Of a stretch of 64,000 nucleotides of DNA, positions 61,149 through 64,000 are shown piece by piece. The notes beneath the pieces are model-generated. The model was not told where the DNA came from. It searched no databases and worked only from the letters and a program-made list of their open reading frames with translations. Position 1 is the first letter of the stretch, and each line of letters begins with the position of its first letter. Source of the stretch: Parus major (lineage: Eukaryota > Chordata > Aves > Passeriformes > Paridae). The position numbers were made by a program, and so were the translations under genes. The stretch spans positions 40,478,001 to 40,542,000 of the forward strand of contig NC_031799.1 in assembly GCF_001522545.3 (NCBI RefSeq), read 5' to 3'.

Positions 61149-63786
61149 ACCTAGTAACTGGGTTATCAGTTTGTGCCCGTATTACTGCTTTCTGTACATC
61201 TAAAAACACAGGTGCAGATCTTTCAGTACAAGTGCTTCAGGTTTCACATCAAATTATGGGTGAGCATGTCAGGAACAGGATTAATAGAAGCTTTGCTTGC
61301 AAAACATTCTCATGAGCATTACTGGGATTTTAACTCCTGCAAAGCCTAAAATGAGCTTTTTCTTGTGCCAAATAAAATGCTGCAGAGAGAGTCATTATAA
61401 TACTCAATGATTAACTTTGGAAACCTTATTTGCACTATCGTTATAGATATTTTAAAAGGAGAGATAGAAGATATGTACACCACAGAGGTTCTGCCTCAGA
61501 CTTTGTTGACAAAACAGATAATTACAAGTTTCTAGCCATTGAAAGCTAAATTTTGAGGGGTTTTAGTATTACAGAAAAGCAGAACTGGAAAATTACAGGG
61601 AGGCATTATGGGCAAGATTAGATTTATGTACTTCCTCCAAGGTTTAGGGCTCAACAAAGAAACAAAGCCTTCCTTGGCAACGCTGACCTCCAAATTCCAC
61701 AGCAACCACCATTCATGTCTTATCTCAAACCAGAGATTCTCACCCTAGAACACTTAGAGCTTTCACATTTCAAATGTCAGAGTGGAAAAATTAGGTTAAG
61801 CTAAACCAAATGCAAAAGTTAATCCCAAACAAGAGATATATGTCAGAGAATTCAGTGGCAATTAATGTTACTTGTGAACTAGATTCTGCAGAGGTGTTCA
61901 AGCTGTTAGCTGCTTCTCTGTATCCTTTTACAACTTTCTGAGGTCATCAAGATAGTGGTAACACATTGACAGAAAGTGTGCAAAGAAGAACATCCTTGAG
62001 ACTTCTTATCCCTTTTCTTTGCTGCACCACCCAGAACAAGCAGAGACAGTACTCAAGAGATACCTTGTCTATATTCCAAGTGTCATCCTACACTGCAAAA
62101 TATCCTTTTCTTCTGAAGTGTGCTTAACAAAGCAAGAAACAAACAAAAGCCTCCATACAGCCTATAAAATCAATGGGCCCTTTCTACAAAGAAAAAAAAA
62201 AAATCATCCTTCTACATCAATTCAAATCAATTAAACTTTTAAAGGTTAAAGTTCCTTATGGATGTATTAATTTTCTGAATTTAAAGTTTGATTGTTATGC
62301 AGCTCATTTGCTAAAAGTCTGGTGATTTGTTTTGGGTCTGCTGGTTTGATTTTTTATTTTTGTTTGATAAGGGAAGACTTAATACAGAAAACAAACAAAT
62401 TATTCTTACTAAGCACTGGCTTCCTTCTCCTTCTCCCATGACATTTTCCCCAATTTTGTACAATTGGAATATTAGCTTTAAAGTATTGCAAGACTTTGTA
62501 ACAAAAAAACCAAAACAATGTCCCATTATCAAAATGTGAACCCAGGCAGGTAATGTTATTTATTTGTGGAGTGACTTCTGATATACAGTTTTCTTTCCAG
62601 CAAATTATTATCTAGGCTTCTTTGAATCCAAAAAACATTTTTTAGAAATTGGAAATCACTAATCTTCAAGTTTCCTACAGGATGTGCACACTTGTACTGA
62701 GAATTTGTATCTACTAACAATCAGCTTGCTCTTCTTAAGTAGCTTTTGCAGATGTATTAGGAGTCATCCAAGGTAACCACAAGTATACACACCACAGACT
62801 GAAATCAGTACTCCAGATTAACATCCATGTATTAGCTGCTTTGCTACCGCTTCTCTACAATTTAGGCCAGAATGACAGATCTCATTATTTTTGTTGCTAA
62901 GAATTCTGTCTCCTGCTGGACTGTTTGCTAGCAAGCTTCATTTAAGCTTCCTTATTCTTACAGGCTGCAGACATATTTCTGCTTGGCAAAACACTGTCTT
63001 TAACAACAGATTTGTTGTTCAGTGACACATGAGAAACTGTGCTACAGTTTGCATGCAATATTCTAAGCTGCTCACAAAGCAAGGTCAGCCAACTGCACAC
63101 CTCGAGGCACAACACAAGATGCTCCTTATTGATCACAAAACTTCCCCTGAGTGCTCTCTGAGAAAGCCTAAAACTAGCACTCACTCTGCAGAAAAAATAT
63201 AGGTATCAGAGTATCTATGCTCGAACAGCTTCTCTATCTTTCTAATACAATGGGCATTATGCACTTCACCAGTAGCTCTTTTGAGCCATGGCACTTTAAA
63301 AGTCTCAGGATATGCTAAAGTTTTTTGAATTCTAACATGCTCTGAAAAGCTGGTGACATACCCGACGTTTAAGTGACGGAAAATGGTAATGCAATTTCAC
63401 GACAGCTGACCCCTCCCTCAAGACTGCTGGCAAAACACTTGTCATGCTGTGTCGCCTCAGATGATGTTAAATGGCATCAACCCCTCAGCAGGAAAAAAAG
63501 CCTTCCCTTACTTACCTTTGTGTTAGAATGAAACAAAAAAATTAAAATGTTAACATTTGAAAGTACAGCTCAAAATGAACCTTCAAGACAATGAGAAACT
63601 TAAGACAAACTAAAGAATTAGGCTTATTTGATGTATGTTTCAGCAGTGATATACAAGTTTCATCTTGCTGACAGTCATGTAAATTCTCCTCATTACTAGT
63701 GATGCACAGGGAACCAAAGGTGCATCTCCTGCTGCTTCTCAGAGTATGGTCGTTTCATTCAACCTACTGCAGGATTTTTTGTAAGA

Positions 63787-63811
63787 TTTCCTAAAGGAAT
63801 CCTTTAGGAAA
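63787..63811. repeat. 25-bp palindrome
   Basis: TTTCCTAAAGGA and TCCTTTAGGAAA flank a single central A, giving perfect 12-bp arms. Confidence 0.95.
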
Positions 63812-63877
63812 GTGAGTGTGAAAGGAGAGTGAGGCTTCATAGGACAGTTCCTGAGAAAACATGTCCTGAAAACAATC

Positions 63878-63894
63878 TGGTCAGGTCCTGACCA
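63878..63894. repeat. 17-bp palindrome
   Basis: TGGTCAGG and CCTGACCA flank a single central T. It lies only about 70 bases from the 25-bp palindrome. Confidence 0.95.
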
Positions 63895-64000
63895 AGATGA
63901 GCTGCTGACTAGAAATTGGTCAGACCAGTCCATGGGTGATGGGTCTTTTTTCATCCATGGCCCAGAACTTGTCAATGGCATTTATCTACTCTCCAGGGCT

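Larger units (their letters stand above)
47100..64000 (-). other. SEMA4D: Probable SEMA4D 5'UTR intron, distal part
   Basis: About 17 kb without a recognised coding exon, RNA gene or CpG island. It contains simple A and AC tracts, a 22-bp tandem duplication at 59.4 kb, a palindromic AGGTCA site at 61.1 kb and palindromes near 63.8 kb. Short non-coding SEMA4D exons could be present but cannot be told from the sequence alone. The promoter is presumably beyond the right edge. Confidence 0.5.

Overview
The window is vertebrate, and specifically avian, genomic DNA. It has long AT-rich introns, classic GT-AG exons, CR1 retroposons ending in the ATTCTGTG-type octamers of bird CR1s, and two LTRs that resemble avian endogenous retroviral LTR families. 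It carries the 3' half of SECISBP2 (+ strand) and nearly all of the coding part of SEMA4D (- strand), arranged tail to tail. The same pair is adjacent on human 9q22. That segment corresponds to the bird Z chromosome, so Z linkage is likely, but this is inferred from synteny and not read from the sequence.

Layout. 1-6.3 kb: the last six exons of SECISBP2 (L7Ae-type SECIS RNA-binding domain, acidic C-terminus, 3'UTR); the N-terminal exons lie left of the window. 6.3-9.0 kb: a short intergenic gap with a solo LTR flanked by a 5-bp target duplication. 9.08-23.4 kb: four SEMA4D exons that I assign to an alternative, transmembrane-free 3' end; a sense CR1 lies in one of their introns and a second CR1 lies in the large intron. 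23.7-26.2 kb: 3'UTR and last exon of membrane SEMA4D (Ig domain, stalk, transmembrane helix, cytoplasmic tail). 27.3-44.8 kb: thirteen more coding exons (PSI and sema domains, signal peptide). 44.8-64 kb: no coding exon was recognised. This is probably intron of the SEMA4D 5'UTR and contains a ~1 kb LTR in antisense orientation, a perfect palindromic oestrogen-response-element-like site and small palindromes.

All exon junctions were joined by hand and keep frame throughout. The membrane form adds up to 855 codons and the soluble form to 731 codons. Both forms share the first 550 residues plus the first base of codon 551, and they diverge after a 44-nt exon. Membrane SEMA4D uses the Ig/TM exon at 26210. 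The soluble form skips it and uses the exons at 23388, 12042, 9713 and 9105, which encode a different Ig-like domain and a short tail ending in NGL-stop. The choice is therefore a coupled splicing and polyadenylation decision spread over about 17 kb, and the distal end lies about 2.8 kb from the 3' end of SECISBP2. I found no wholly new gene system. The most interesting items are the conserved soluble-isoform exon set, an intronic perfect-stem hairpin at 28.1 kb, a 20-bp-arm hairpin at 20.7 kb and the palindromic hormone-response-like site at 61.1 kb.
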